Positions 27,361 to 36,456 are shown, counted from the first letter of the stretch. The stretch is 64,000 bases of DNA from Prevotella sp. KH2C16 (GCF_900113305.1 NZ_FOOW01000003.1:124001-188000), one strand, 5' to 3'. Notes: generated from the sequence alone by a model not told the origin. Numbers and translations: made by a program.

Positions 27361-29021
27361 ATACTAATTTTCAATAATGATTTTGCATTCTCAATTGCGG
27401 CATCCGATATATCGTTGCCGCTTAACATCTGGGCAATTTCCATAATGCGCTCTTTCTGCGAGAGGGACACCATATGACTTGTCGTCCCCTGCTGCGTCTC
27501 CTGCTTGCTGACACGATAGTGCGTGGTACCCATAGCTGCAATCTGGGGAAGATGGGTGATACTGATAACCTGCCGCCCGGTTTCTCCCATTTCATACATG
27601 ATCTGTGCCATTTGCTCTGCCACCCGGCCACTTACGCCTGTATCAATCTCATCAAAGATAATCGTGGGCAACTTCACGGCATTACTAATCATTGCCTTCA
27701 AAGACAACATTACACGAGAAATCTCACCGCCAGAAGCAATCTGAGCAACGGGTTGCAAGGCCGTACTTTTGTTGGCGCTGAAAAGAAACTGAACCTTGTC
27801 GGCACCATCTTCTGCAAGAGATTTCTCTAAGAGCTCAACCTTGAACCGGATATTAGGCATACCTAACGGAATGAGACGATTCTGCATTTCGCGTTCCACC
27901 TGCCCGGCAGCATGCCTCCTTGACATGGTAAGCTTGGTCGCCAAACTCTCGGCATAAGTCATGAGACGGTCTCTTTCCTTTTCAAGTACTGCCAGCTCTT
28001 CTTCGCCATATTCAATATCATGTAACTGTTGCCTAAAGTCCTCAAGGGTATCCAAAAGTCCTCTCACGGTACTGGCATGGAATTTCTGTTGAAGCGAATA
28101 CAAGGTGTCAAGCTTGTCGTTTATCTCCTCTTGTTTAGCCGGATCAAAGTCTATATCATCTATACCACCACTAATTTCTTCGGAAATATCTTTCAATTCT
28201 ATATAGGAAGAATTGATGCGGTCGCAAAGTCCTTTGACTTTAGGGTACACCTTTTCTATAGAATGAAGAGACTGCGAAGCCTGCTTGAGTTGTTGAACTA
28301 TCCCAGTTTCGTCCCCATTCAAAAGATTATCGACAAGATAAAGCCCAGACTTGATTTCCTCAGCATGCGCTATTGTCTCACTTTCTTGCTCTAACGCTTC
28401 TTGCATACCCTCTTCAAGATGAGCCTGTTCTATCTCATTTACTTGAAAACGAAGAAAATCCTCATTCTCTTTAGTGCTTTCTATCTTCTCGTGAAGTTGC
28501 TGAAGCTGTTTCTCCGCCTTTTTATATGCCTTGAACGACGACTGATATTCGTCTTTCAGGTTTCCGTCAGCTGCTATGACATCAAGCACGCCTAACTGAA
28601 AATCTTCCTTTTGAAGTAAAAGATTCTGGTGCTGGGAATGAATATCAACCAGATGCCCTCCCAGTTCCTTCAAGATATTGAGGCCTACAGGTGTGTCATT
28701 CACAAAGGCGCGACTCTTTCCGTTAGAACTTACTTCCCGGCGAATAATACAGTCGTGAGCGTCATAGTCGATGTCATTCTCATCGAACAAAGATTGCAAG
28801 TCGTATTGTGAAAGGTCAAAATGAGCTTCGATGATACATTTATCAGCACCTGTCTTTATCTGCTTGGCATCTGCACGACTACCCAACAAAAGGCCAACGG
28901 CCCCCAGAATTATGCTCTTTCCTGCCCCGGTTTCACCTGTAATTACCGAAAAACCAGTATTGAAAGTAACATCCAACTCATCGATAAGCGTAAAGTTTCG
29001 AATGTATAGTTGTCGAAGCAT
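27357..29021 (-). CDS. recN: DNA repair protein RecN
   Basis: RecN is an SMC-like ATPase that helps repair double-strand breaks. The 554-residue protein has Walker A (GETGAGKSIILGA) at the N-terminus, a long coiled-coil middle (about 150-370), and at the C-terminus the ABC signature QIASGGEISRVMLSLK, Walker B (TIIFDEIDTGVSG) and ISITHLPQIA. It lies two bases after the DUF4835 gene. Confidence 0.96.
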   Translation of the reverse strand: MLRQLYIRNFTLIDELDVTFNTGFSVITGETGAGKSIILGAVGLLLGSRADAKQIKTGADKCIIEAHFDLSQYDLQSLFDENDIDYDAHDCIIRREVSSNGKSRAFVNDTPVGLNILKELGGHLVDIHSQHQNLLLQKEDFQLGVLDVIAADGNLKDEYQSSFKAYKKAEKQLQQLHEKIESTKENEDFLRFQVNEIEQAHLEEGMQEALEQESETIAHAEEIKSGLYLVDNLLNGDETGIVQQLKQASQSLHSIEKVYPKVKGLCDRINSSYIELKDISEEISGGIDDIDFDPAKQEEINDKLDTLYSLQQKFHASTVRGLLDTLEDFRQQLHDIEYGEEELAVLEKERDRLMTYAESLATKLTMSRRHAAGQVEREMQNRLIPLGMPNIRFKVELLEKSLAEDGADKVQFLFSANKSTALQPVAQIASGGEISRVMLSLKAMISNAVKLPTIIFDEIDTGVSGRVAEQMAQIMYEMGETGRQVISITHLPQIAAMGTTHYRVSKQETQQGTTSHMVSLSQKERIMEIAQMLSGNDISDAAIENAKSLLKISI

Positions 29022-29023
29022 AG

Positions 29024-29938
29024 CTATTCCTTTATCTTATTCCAAGCAGTATTCTGACTAGCGTTAATAGTAAAGAGGATGTCGTATACAGCCTCTTTTT
29101 CCTTTTGAGTACCTTTCCCCTTATAGATATTAGCAAGTTCATCTCGCTTATAATCTGTCCAAATCTGTGGAAGCATACTCATTGGACGAGCTTCATGAGC
29201 CTTCTTGAGAAGTTCCAAGGCTGCGGAGATATTTGTCCTGCCCCGTTCTGCATTGTTAGCCATCTCGTCAAGTCCCATACGGTAATAATCGTATTGCAAT
29301 TGACGGAAAGGCCGCATTGCAGCATCAAGGTAATCGCTGATGATTGCATAACGATTCCTATCACTATCAAACGATTTCCATCCTGTAAAATTAAGACTCT
29401 GTGCATTATTGGAAAGATTCATACATCGTTGCAGCATATCCTCACCTCCCAAAGGAGAGAAACTATCCAAGTCAAGGCCAATAATCAAATAAGCATAATA
29501 TGCAAAGAGTGCGGTAAGCTGGTTATCTATATTCTCCTCATTAAAATTCATCTGGTCAAACTGTCCAAACTCGAAATTGAAATCATTATCCTGATTGTTA
29601 TATAGCGTAGAGGTGTATGCAGAATTATACACGGGACGATTCGCCTGAATCAGCGCCTTGCATGTGAAGAGATTCGAGGAAGCATCATATTTCGTTATCG
29701 TAATGTTAAAGTTACAGTTGATACGCTCTTTCTTCTGGAACTGAAGGTTGGTCCACTGCCGCTCGTTGACGAACGACTCAAGGGTTTGTTTGAGTTTTTC
29801 AAAGACACTCTCGTCAGTTCCCTGCACCTGAGAGTGATTGATTGTAATTCTGGCATTGAGCTCCTGAGCTTCACAAACCGTTGCAAAGCCCAAGAGGAAA
29901 TACAGCATACTGAAAATGATTCTTCTTATAGTATCCAT
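29024..29938 (-). CDS. DUF4835 family exported protein
   Basis: The 304-residue protein has signal peptide MDTIRRIIFSMLYFLLGFATVCEA, then QELNARITINHSQVQGTDESVFEKL, the usual start of the Bacteroidetes DUF4835 family. Also typical are FFG-like stretches of the middle region (YAYLIIGLDLDSFSPLGG). Function is unknown. It is normally found between dnaN and recN, as here. The start was set to ATG 29938; a longer frame begins inside the exonuclease gene. Confidence 0.82.
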   Translation of the reverse strand: MDTIRRIIFSMLYFLLGFATVCEAQELNARITINHSQVQGTDESVFEKLKQTLESFVNERQWTNLQFQKKERINCNFNITITKYDASSNLFTCKALIQANRPVYNSAYTSTLYNNQDNDFNFEFGQFDQMNFNEENIDNQLTALFAYYAYLIIGLDLDSFSPLGGEDMLQRCMNLSNNAQSLNFTGWKSFDSDRNRYAIISDYLDAAMRPFRQLQYDYYRMGLDEMANNAERGRTNISAALELLKKAHEARPMSMLPQIWTDYKRDELANIYKGKGTQKEKEAVYDILFTINASQNTAWNKIKE

Positions 29939-29969
29939 CAATATATTGCCTGCCAATACCGATAACAAA

Positions 29970-30830
29970 CTAATTCGATTTCTTATTGAATTCACGAAGA
30001 CGGATGCGAGTAAGCACCTGCTTGGTATCTGCCGTGAATTCTGAAGCCAACATCCAACTATAGTATCCGGGATCGCGATGCAAGACATCACTTACTACCC
30101 AACCTTTATATTTGCCGAAATTGAATACTTCCTGCCTGCGAGGCTTACCCCCACTATCCAAAAGCACATTACCATCCTTTCCTTTCATGTCCTGCCAGAC
30201 TATTCTTCCGGCAAAATCTACATTATCGTTGAGTTTCGAAAACTCTGCCAAGACATCCATGTCGTTGGGAAGGGCACGATCCGGTTCCTCTGCCGTCGCT
30301 GGATTATACTTATCCAATTCGCCCTGGAGAACGCGATAGGTCGCTTCGGTGTCCTGATCTGCACGATGTGCTTCAAAATCTTCTTCCATCTTCCGACCAC
30401 AGTAGAACTTATAGGCAGCTGCAAGATTTCGGCGCTCCATTTTGTGGAAAATGGTCTGCGCATCAATGAGACGACACTTGGAGAAGTCAAAGTCGATACC
30501 AGCCCTGAAAAACTCTTCTGCCAACACGGGAATATCAAAATGGTTGGAATTATAACCAGCGAAGTCGCAACCTTTGAATTTCTCATTCAAATATGAAGAA
30601 CGCTCCTTGAATGTTGGGGCATTCTTGACCATTTCGTCTGTAATTCCCGTAAGGTCAGAGACCATTGCGGGAATCGGTTTCTCCGGATTCATGAAGAGGC
30701 TCTCACGCTCTTCCTTGCCATCCGGATATACCTTTATATATGACAACTGAATGATGCGGTCATTAACGATATCAAGCCCCGTCGTCTCCAAGTCGAAGAC
30801 GATGAGGGGCTTTTTGAGATTTAATTTCAT
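29970..30830 (-). CDS. DEDDh 3'-5' exonuclease (DnaQ-like)
   Basis: The 286-residue protein has an N-terminal exonuclease domain: ExoI LIVFDLETTGLDIVNDRI, ExoII GYNSNHFDIPVL, and ExoIII with AHRADQDTEATYRVL (catalytic His and Asp). The C-terminal part (about 190-286) contains VFNFGKYKGWVVSDVLHRDPGYYSWM, a small domain found in Bacteroidetes homologues. It could proofread or degrade DNA or RNA ends. It lies 16 bases after dnaN. Confidence 0.9.
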   Translation of the reverse strand: MKLNLKKPLIVFDLETTGLDIVNDRIIQLSYIKVYPDGKEERESLFMNPEKPIPAMVSDLTGITDEMVKNAPTFKERSSYLNEKFKGCDFAGYNSNHFDIPVLAEEFFRAGIDFDFSKCRLIDAQTIFHKMERRNLAAAYKFYCGRKMEEDFEAHRADQDTEATYRVLQGELDKYNPATAEEPDRALPNDMDVLAEFSKLNDNVDFAGRIVWQDMKGKDGNVLLDSGGKPRRQEVFNFGKYKGWVVSDVLHRDPGYYSWMLASEFTADTKQVLTRIRLREFNKKSN

Positions 30831-30846
30831 ATTTGAGCTTCTGATT

Positions 30847-31971
30847 TTAATCGTTCAGCAGCATTGGCATGATGAGCATGAGCACATCCTCGTTCTCTGG
30901 TTGTACTGAAGGAAGGATAATACCTGCCCGAGAGGGGTCTGCTAATTGTATAATAACTTCCTCGCTCTCAAGGTTTGTCAATATCTCTGTGAGTGAACTG
31001 CCTTTAAACCCTATACTCATAGGCTGGCCGGTATAATCACAGGTAATGCTTTCCTTTGCGCTTGTTGCGAAGTCTATGTCTTCTGAAGAAAGCTCCAGTT
31101 TACCAATTTCGAGGTGGAAGCGAATGAGCTGACTGCTTTCACTTGCAAACGGCAATACGCGACGAAGGGCACCCAGGAGAGCCTTGCGATCTATCGTTAC
31201 CTGATTAGGATTGTTTTGCGGAATCACAGAATTGTAATTAGGATATTTCCCCTCAATAAGCCTGCAACTCAAAGTGCCGCCCGCAAAATGAATCTCCGCG
31301 TTACGATCATCAAACTTGATGACAACATCCCCCCCATCCTTCGTCAAGACACTCTTCAAGAGCTGTGCGGGTTTCTTGGGAAGGATGAATGATGCCGGTG
31401 CATCACTCTTGATGGTGAAGTTCTTATTGCGGACGAGCTTATGTCCATCGCTTGCTACTATTGCCAAAGAATCTGCCGTGAGATCGAAATAGATTCCGTT
31501 CATTACGGGACGGAGCTCATCCTGAGCAGTCGCAAAGATAGAGCGATTGATATTGTCATTAAGTACGGACGAGCCAATGGTAACAACCGTGGCTCCATCT
31601 GGAATCGATTGAAAGCGAGGATATTCCGCTGCGTTCTGCGCCGTAAAATTATAAAGTCCATTCTGATAAACCACCTTGATAGTGAGGTTGTTTGTATCCA
31701 CATCGAACACAAGTGGCTGTTCAGCTAATTCTTTCACTGCATCAAGGATTGTACGATTAGGTACGGCGAAACTCCCGTTGCCATCACACTCGTCAAGCGG
31801 AAGAGTTGTCTGCATTACATTCTCGCTGTCAGAAGCAGTGATGGAGAGCTGGCTGTTGCGTACTTCAAAAAGAAAGCAATCCAGGATTGGAAGTGCATTC
31901 TTGCTGCTGATAACTCTCGATAGAGTTTGTAAGCGACTGCTCAATGCAGTACTTGAAAGGGTAAATCTCAT
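30847..31971 (-). CDS. dnaN: DNA polymerase III beta sliding clamp
   Basis: DnaN forms the ring that tethers the replicative polymerase. The 374-residue length and three repeated clamp folds are normal: MRFTLSSTALSSRLQTLSRVI at the start, NGIYFDLTADSLAIVASDGHKL in the middle domain, and the C-terminal LIMPMLLND. It is the first gene of a unit dnaN-exonuclease-DUF4835-recN-pseudo-protease. Confidence 0.96.
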   Translation of the reverse strand: MRFTLSSTALSSRLQTLSRVISSKNALPILDCFLFEVRNSQLSITASDSENVMQTTLPLDECDGNGSFAVPNRTILDAVKELAEQPLVFDVDTNNLTIKVVYQNGLYNFTAQNAAEYPRFQSIPDGATVVTIGSSVLNDNINRSIFATAQDELRPVMNGIYFDLTADSLAIVASDGHKLVRNKNFTIKSDAPASFILPKKPAQLLKSVLTKDGGDVVIKFDDRNAEIHFAGGTLSCRLIEGKYPNYNSVIPQNNPNQVTIDRKALLGALRRVLPFASESSQLIRFHLEIGKLELSSEDIDFATSAKESITCDYTGQPMSIGFKGSSLTEILTNLESEEVIIQLADPSRAGIILPSVQPENEDVLMLIMPMLLND

Positions 31972-32010
31972 GAGTATTTATATTTTTAGTTACTTTTCAT
32001 TTATTAGCTA

Positions 32011-32018
32011 CAAAAATA
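32011..32018 (-). promoter_or_regulatory. Promoter -7 box for the dnaN operon
   Basis: TATTTTTG is read on the minus strand, with TTTG at 32042-32039, exactly 20 bases between. Leader about 35 bases. Confidence 0.78.
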
Positions 32019-32147
32019 CAAAAAAGCATTCGGTAAAGCAAAAAAATAAGCAGAAAAGTTTCGTATTTTAGAACTATTTTATTAATTTCGCAATCTGAAA
32101 GACGGAGTCTGCAAATAGGAACTATATAATAATTAGATATTTCGACT

Positions 32148-32555
32148 ATGGATTTACAAGGTAAGATTATTGCCGCAATGCCAGAACGAGGAGGTATTTC
32201 TGCTCGTTCGGGACAAGAGTGGAAGGCTCAGAGTTTCGTTCTCGAGACACATGATGCCTATCCCAAGAAGATGGTTTTTGATGTGTTCGGAAGCGATCGC
32301 TTAGCTCGTTTTAACATACAAGTTGGACAGGAGGTCATGGTGTCATTCGACATCGATGCCCATGAGTATCAGGGACGCTGGTTTAATAGCATTCGCGCTT
32401 ATGATGTCCGCTTGGTTGACCCTGCCAGCATCGGTGTCGCAGGTGCGCAGCCAGCTGCGCAGACGAGCGTTATCAGCGATGCCGCTCCTGCTACGGATCC
32501 ATTCCCACCACAGCAACCTGCTGCCGAAGGAAGTGCTGACGACCTTCCTTTCTAA
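32148..32555 (+). CDS. DUF3127 protein with SSB-like C-terminal tip
   Basis: The 135-residue protein has an N-terminal domain (1-95) that matches the Bacteroidetes DUF3127 family (GKIIAAMPERGGISARSG, WKAQSFVLETHDAYPKKM, FNSIRAYDVRLV) and looks like an OB fold. A Pro/Ala/Gln-rich linker leads to the end DDLPF, close to the DDIPF tip through which SSB binds repair and replication proteins. A role near single-stranded DNA is therefore suggested but not shown. A weak -7-like TAATTTCG is at 32083-32090. Confidence 0.75.
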   Translation: MDLQGKIIAAMPERGGISARSGQEWKAQSFVLETHDAYPKKMVFDVFGSDRLARFNIQVGQEVMVSFDIDAHEYQGRWFNSIRAYDVRLVDPASIGVAGAQPAAQTSVISDAAPATDPFPPQQPAAEGSADDLPF

Positions 32556-32578
32556 TCTGGCGTTTAGAGGCAAATATT

Positions 32579-32619
32579 ATTAAATGGGCTGATGCATTGA
32601 ATGCATCAGCCCATTTAAT
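32579..32619. terminator. Bidirectional terminator between DUF3127 gene and galE
   Basis: The inverted repeat has perfect 20-base arms (32579-32598 and 32600-32619) around a single central base, with AT-rich outer ends giving U-rich 3' ends on both strands. It sits between convergent genes. Confidence 0.85.
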
Positions 32620-32647
32620 TTCTTGTAGAAATTCTCTTGGCAGAGCC

Positions 32648-33685
32648 TCACATCACCCCGTCTTCCCGTAGCTTGAGTTGCCATTTCCATGCGCTTGCCA
32701 GCACATCGGCAAGCGGGGTTTCAGCTTTCCATCCAAGTATGTTATTGGCTTTGGTGCAATCGCCCCAGATTTTCTCAATATCCCCTTCTCTGCGGGGCCC
32801 GTATTTCCAATTAAGCTTAACACCTGTGGCTTTCTCGAAAGTTTCTACTATCTCAAGCGTTGAATTTCCCCTCCCCGTACCAATATTAAAATATTCTATT
32901 GGTTCAGTCTCTTTATCCAAGACACGGGTCATAGCCGCAACATGAGCCTTGGCAAGATCTACCACATATATATAATCTCGGATGCAAGTCCCGTCGGGAG
33001 TATCATGGTCATTACCAAAGATGGTAAGTTCCTTGCGAATGCCGATAGCGGTTTGAGTTACATAAGGAATCAGATTGTTTGGAATCCCATTGGGCAATTC
33101 GCCTATCAATGCAGACGGATGAGCACCGATAGGATTGAAATAGCGCAATATAATACTTTTAATAGGGGAACCACTATGGATATAATCAAAGATGATTTGC
33201 TCATTAATTTCCTTGGTATTCCCATAGGGCGAAGTGGCCTTCTGGTGGGGGGCATCCTCTGTTACAGGAAGGTTCTCTGCCTTGGGCTGACCATACACAG
33301 TACATGAAGAAGAGAATATAATGCCCTTTACTTTGTATTCTGGCATGAGCTCAAGCAGGTTTACAAGCGAAACGATATTGTTACGATAGTACATCAAAGG
33401 TTTTTGCACACTTTCTCCCACGGCCTTTGAGGCAGCGAAATGGATGATGCCCTCTATATCGGGATATTTCTTGAAGACTCCCCTTACAGCCTCTTTGTCG
33501 CGAAGATCCACATTCTCAAAGGCTGGACGCGCGCCTGTTATTTTCTCGATTCCATCAAGAACCTCTATCTTTGAGTTGGAGAGATTGTCTACCACAACAA
33601 CCTTATAGCCCGCTTCCATGAGCTCTACTGTCGTATGAGAGCCTATGAAGCCTGTTCCCCCCGTTACCAAAATAGTTTGTTTCAT
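32648..33685 (-). CDS. galE: UDP-glucose 4-epimerase
   Basis: GalE interconverts UDP-glucose and UDP-galactose with bound NAD. The 345-residue short-chain dehydrogenase fold shows GGTGFIGSHTTVELM, FSSSCTVYGQP with the catalytic Ser, and SPYGNTKEINEQI with Tyr-xxx-Lys. The C-terminal PRREGDIEKIWGDC is typical of GalE. It is a single-gene unit. Confidence 0.96.
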   Translation of the reverse strand: MKQTILVTGGTGFIGSHTTVELMEAGYKVVVVDNLSNSKIEVLDGIEKITGARPAFENVDLRDKEAVRGVFKKYPDIEGIIHFAASKAVGESVQKPLMYYRNNIVSLVNLLELMPEYKVKGIIFSSSCTVYGQPKAENLPVTEDAPHQKATSPYGNTKEINEQIIFDYIHSGSPIKSIILRYFNPIGAHPSALIGELPNGIPNNLIPYVTQTAIGIRKELTIFGNDHDTPDGTCIRDYIYVVDLAKAHVAAMTRVLDKETEPIEYFNIGTGRGNSTLEIVETFEKATGVKLNWKYGPRREGDIEKIWGDCTKANNILGWKAETPLADVLASAWKWQLKLREDGVM

Positions 33686-33715
33686 TGCTTAGTTTTATAT
33701 TTATCTTCCTAACTG

Positions 33716-33723
33716 CAAATTTA
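33716..33723 (-). promoter_or_regulatory. Promoter -7 box for galE
   Basis: TAAATTTG is read on the minus strand, with TTTG at 33746-33743 (19 bases between). Confidence 0.75.
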
Positions 33724-33788
33724 ACAATATAATTCTACTTGACAAACAAAAAAGTTGAAAAAATATTTGCCATCTCCATAAATTCCGT

Positions 33789-33796
33789 TATATTTG
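33789..33796 (+). promoter_or_regulatory. Promoter -7 box for the acidic protein gene
   Basis: TATATTTG with TTTG at 33766-33769 (19 bases between). The galE promoter and this one are divergent, and their -33 boxes are about 20 bases apart. Confidence 0.78.
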
Positions 33797-33817
33797 CATT
33801 GGATTTAACGATGCAAT

Positions 33818-34267
33818 ATGAAAGCTACAGAACAAACCCTGCTCCAAATCGACCGTGCCATCCGAAAGATAGCACAGAAGTTTTCCTGCGATGAAGAGAC
33901 CTCGATCATAACCGACATTCATTTAAGGGTGTTTCAGGACAGCGGCGAGTTTCTGGCATTCAATGACGAAGAAGAAGAAATTACGCGTTGCGTGGTCGAG
34001 CAATGGATAGAGAACAAGGATGACAACTTCTATAAAGAAGTAACAGTCATTCTCCGAGACGAGCTTCGCAAGTTGCACGACATCGTTGATAATATGGGAA
34101 TCATGAAGCCATACAGCTTTGTTCTTGAAGATGACGACAAGGAGTCTATTGCGGAACTATATGTAGCTGATGATGACACGATTATTGTCGGTGATGACCT
34201 CATGAAAGGCCTTGATCAAGACCTTGATAATTTTCTGGATGATTTGCTAAAGGACTATCATTCCTAA
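33818..34267 (+). CDS. Acidic cytoplasmic protein of unknown function
   Basis: The 149-residue protein has no signal peptide or membrane segment. It is strongly acidic, especially the C-terminal third (VLEDDDKESIAELYVADDD, LDQDLDNFLDDLLKDY). The N-terminal half looks helical (LLQIDRAIRKIAQKF) and holds TDIHLRVFQDSGEFLAF. No family is recognised, though it looks like a conserved single gene with its own consensus promoter. Confidence 0.65.
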   Translation: MKATEQTLLQIDRAIRKIAQKFSCDEETSIITDIHLRVFQDSGEFLAFNDEEEEITRCVVEQWIENKDDNFYKEVTVILRDELRKLHDIVDNMGIMKPYSFVLEDDDKESIAELYVADDDTIIVGDDLMKGLDQDLDNFLDDLLKDYHS

Positions 34268-34273
34268 GCCATG

Positions 34274-34302
34274 AGCCGAAGGCGCATGTCCGGCCTCCGG
34301 CT
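34274..34302. terminator. Possible terminator between convergent genes
   Basis: The arms AGCCGAAGGC and GCCTCCGGCT (one A/C mismatch) enclose a 9-base loop. It is placed correctly between convergent stops, but no long T run follows. Confidence 0.4.
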
Positions 34303-34311
34303 TCCCTGTTT

Positions 34312-35808
34312 CTATAGCTTCACCTTTTTCTTTGCGGCTTTCGATTCATTGCCGACCCTATCCAGCGAAGTTACCACATAGGTATATCGCTCATTCCCTT
34401 TGTCATAGGGCAGTATGAGATGCGTGTCCGCCGTGATTTTTAGTATCTTCGAGGGATTGTCGATATCTATTTTCTCCCCCTTGGCAAAGCGATAGACGAC
34501 ATACTTCCGAACCTCATCTCCCCATTTCTTAGCCTTCGGTGCGGTCCAGAACAGGACATAACCGTCAGATGTCCATACCGGTTTCACTTTCCTCGGCTTC
34601 TTGGGAGCCTTATCGTCAAGAAATGGCATCAGTGGTTGCAATGCGGGATAACGCCAATAGTCAGTGCGAAGCAATGTCTCATAGTTGCCCGGATTCTGTG
34701 TAACCGACTTCGCATACCACAACACAGAACCCTTCACATTCTTACAAGCCTCGTGCAGAGCATGCTTTGCGGGGAGCTGATGACTCAGCGGATTCTGGGG
34801 ATCTGTATTCTTTGCCGTGCGTTCCACATCCTCTCCTATATAGAGCGGACGCCCCCCCGCATAGCGATTCCACCAGTAAATCAGCGTTTGATAATCAGCA
34901 GCCCTATTGCCTATCTCCCAGTAAATCTGGGGCACACAGTAGTCTATCCACCCGTTGTTCACCCACTTCAGGATATCTGCATACAAGTCGTCATAGTTTT
35001 GAAGCCCGCTTGTTTCCGACCCGTTCAAGGGATCACTCTTCTTGTTACGGTAGATTCCAAAGGGAGAAACGCCGAACTTTACCCATGGCTTAAGCGCATG
35101 AATGTGCTCTCCCATCTCTTTCACGAAGGTATCCACATTATACCTTCTCCAATCTCCGCGGTTCGAGATTCCGTTATTGTAGAGCTGAAACTCCCGGTCG
35201 TCGGGTATGGGCCTGCCTGCCTCGGGGTAAGGATAGAAATAGTCGTCAATATGCATGCCGTCAATATCATAGCGCTTCACGATATCGTCTACCACACTCA
35301 GAATATACTCCCTGTTCTCTTTCAGGCCGGGATTGAGCACATAGAGTCCCCCATATTCGAAAGCACGCTCGGGATGGGTGCTCAAGATATGATTAGGAGC
35401 CAGCGCCGTAGGGGTCTTCATGCGAGCCCGGTAAGGATTTATCCAGGCATGCAGCTCCATCCCGCGCTGATGGCACTGCTCTATCATCCACTGCAGAGGA
35501 TCCCAGTAAGGAGAAGGCGGCTGTCCCTGCACGCCCGTCAGATAACGGCTCCAAGGCTCAATGCTGCTTTGGTAGAGCGCGTCGCATTCCCCCCTCACCT
35601 GAAAAATGACGGCATTGGCCCCGTCCTTCTGCAGGGCATCAAGCTGCCCGAGCAGCATTTGCTGTATCTGGGAGGTCGACATGCCGAGATACATTCCGTT
35701 TACAAATTGCATCCAGGCACCACGGAACTCTCTCTTCTTGTTTCCGGCCGTTGCACCTGCGCTCATAATGAGCATCAGCACAATGAATGTGAGCATATGT
35801 TTCTTCAT
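34312..35808 (-). CDS. Secreted GHL10-type glycosidase-like protein (second copy)
   Basis: The 498-residue protein has a signal peptide MKKHMLTFIVLMLIMSAGATA. The GHL10 (DUF187) barrel shows EFRGAWMQFVNGMYLGMS, ELHAWINPYRARMK, YDIDGMHIDDYFYPYP and VPQIYWEIGN. This is a more canonical copy than the one at 2884. A C-terminal fibronectin-like part follows (about 410-498, YTYVVTSLDRVGNESKAAKK). The start was set to ATG 35808, because the longer frame begins upstream of the -7 box. The substrate is unknown, probably a glycan. Confidence 0.88.
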   Translation of the reverse strand: MKKHMLTFIVLMLIMSAGATAGNKKREFRGAWMQFVNGMYLGMSTSQIQQMLLGQLDALQKDGANAVIFQVRGECDALYQSSIEPWSRYLTGVQGQPPSPYWDPLQWMIEQCHQRGMELHAWINPYRARMKTPTALAPNHILSTHPERAFEYGGLYVLNPGLKENREYILSVVDDIVKRYDIDGMHIDDYFYPYPEAGRPIPDDREFQLYNNGISNRGDWRRYNVDTFVKEMGEHIHALKPWVKFGVSPFGIYRNKKSDPLNGSETSGLQNYDDLYADILKWVNNGWIDYCVPQIYWEIGNRAADYQTLIYWWNRYAGGRPLYIGEDVERTAKNTDPQNPLSHQLPAKHALHEACKNVKGSVLWYAKSVTQNPGNYETLLRTDYWRYPALQPLMPFLDDKAPKKPRKVKPVWTSDGYVLFWTAPKAKKWGDEVRKYVVYRFAKGEKIDIDNPSKILKITADTHLILPYDKGNERYTYVVTSLDRVGNESKAAKKKVKL

Positions 35809-35812
35809 GCTG

Positions 35813-35820
35813 CAAAGGTA
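35813..35820 (-). promoter_or_regulatory. Promoter -7 box for the second GHL10-like gene
   Basis: TACCTTTG is read on the minus strand, ending 4 bases before the ATG. The leader would be only a few bases or absent. Confidence 0.6.
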
Positions 35821-35843
35821 TAAAGAAAATACGACCTGCACAA

Positions 35844-36266
35844 CTATTTGCGTCTATTAGATTCAGAATTATGAATCTTATCCCAGTCCTCTTTCGTCAT
35901 GAGTCCTTCTTTCGCATCATCAACAGAACTGGCATCTTTGTATAGCAGAAAATGAGAAAGCTCATATTCTTTTATGCCAGAAGAATATGCCTGCAGAAAA
36001 TTCCATTTCTTATCACTCATAAAATTCAAAGCTTCAATCATAGACTTGAATCTTATCACCTCCCCATTTGCGTCTACAAGCTCAAGCTTACCCTCCACAT
36101 CACCCCATATATCACGCGGGGGTGTCGTGCCGAAATCAAAAACAATTTTCTTTTCTCTACTGAATCCTACTTGCCGGCCTATCATTTCACAATAGTAGCG
36201 ACGAGTCTGAGCCATACCGGAAACCGCCAGCAACAGGCAGCACAATGCAAATATCAACTTCTTCAT
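35844..36266 (-). CDS. Small exported protein of unknown function
   Basis: The 140-residue protein has a signal peptide (MKKLIFALCCLLLAVSGMA, then QTRRYY). The mature part has a beta-rich start (RQVGFSREKKIVFDFGTTP, EGKLELVDANGEVIRF) and a helical region. No domain is named. The start is ATG 36266, not the ATG three codons upstream, for a cleaner signal peptide; either is possible. Confidence 0.65.
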   Translation of the reverse strand: MKKLIFALCCLLLAVSGMAQTRRYYCEMIGRQVGFSREKKIVFDFGTTPPRDIWGDVEGKLELVDANGEVIRFKSMIEALNFMSDKKWNFLQAYSSGIKEYELSHFLLYKDASSVDDAKEGLMTKEDWDKIHNSESNRRK

Positions 36267-36290
36267 AATCAGCAATTTTAATTCTTATCA

Positions 36291-36298
36291 CAAATATA
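36291..36298 (-). promoter_or_regulatory. Promoter -7 box for the small exported protein
   Basis: TATATTTG is read on the minus strand, 24 bases before the ATG. The -33 region is weak. Confidence 0.6.
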
Positions 36299-36391
36299 TA
36301 GAATTCTACCGAAAGCTCTCTATGACCTCTCCAACAACTTCGAGCCAAAAGCCCAGCTCCGAGGCGTTTTGTAAAAGGCGGCCTTGTGTTT

Positions 36392-36456
36392 GACAAAATC
36401 GGCGAAAAGGATGGACAATCTCGGCGATTTCGTCGGACAAAATCGCCGAATTTGTC
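36392..36456. repeat. Triple 22-base palindrome array, family 1 (copy B)
   Basis: Three units start at 36392, 36414 and 36436 (period 22), each close to the family 1 palindrome. The first unit has lost part of its right arm. The 5' flank holds GGCGGCC and the 3' flank TTTGCCGCTTG, an outer inverted repeat. The array lies 86 bases beyond the queA stop on the minus strand. Confidence 0.9.

Noticed and set aside
34636..35823. 395-codon plus-strand frame
   Set aside because: It is antisense to the second GHL10-like gene, which has a signal peptide and family motifs.
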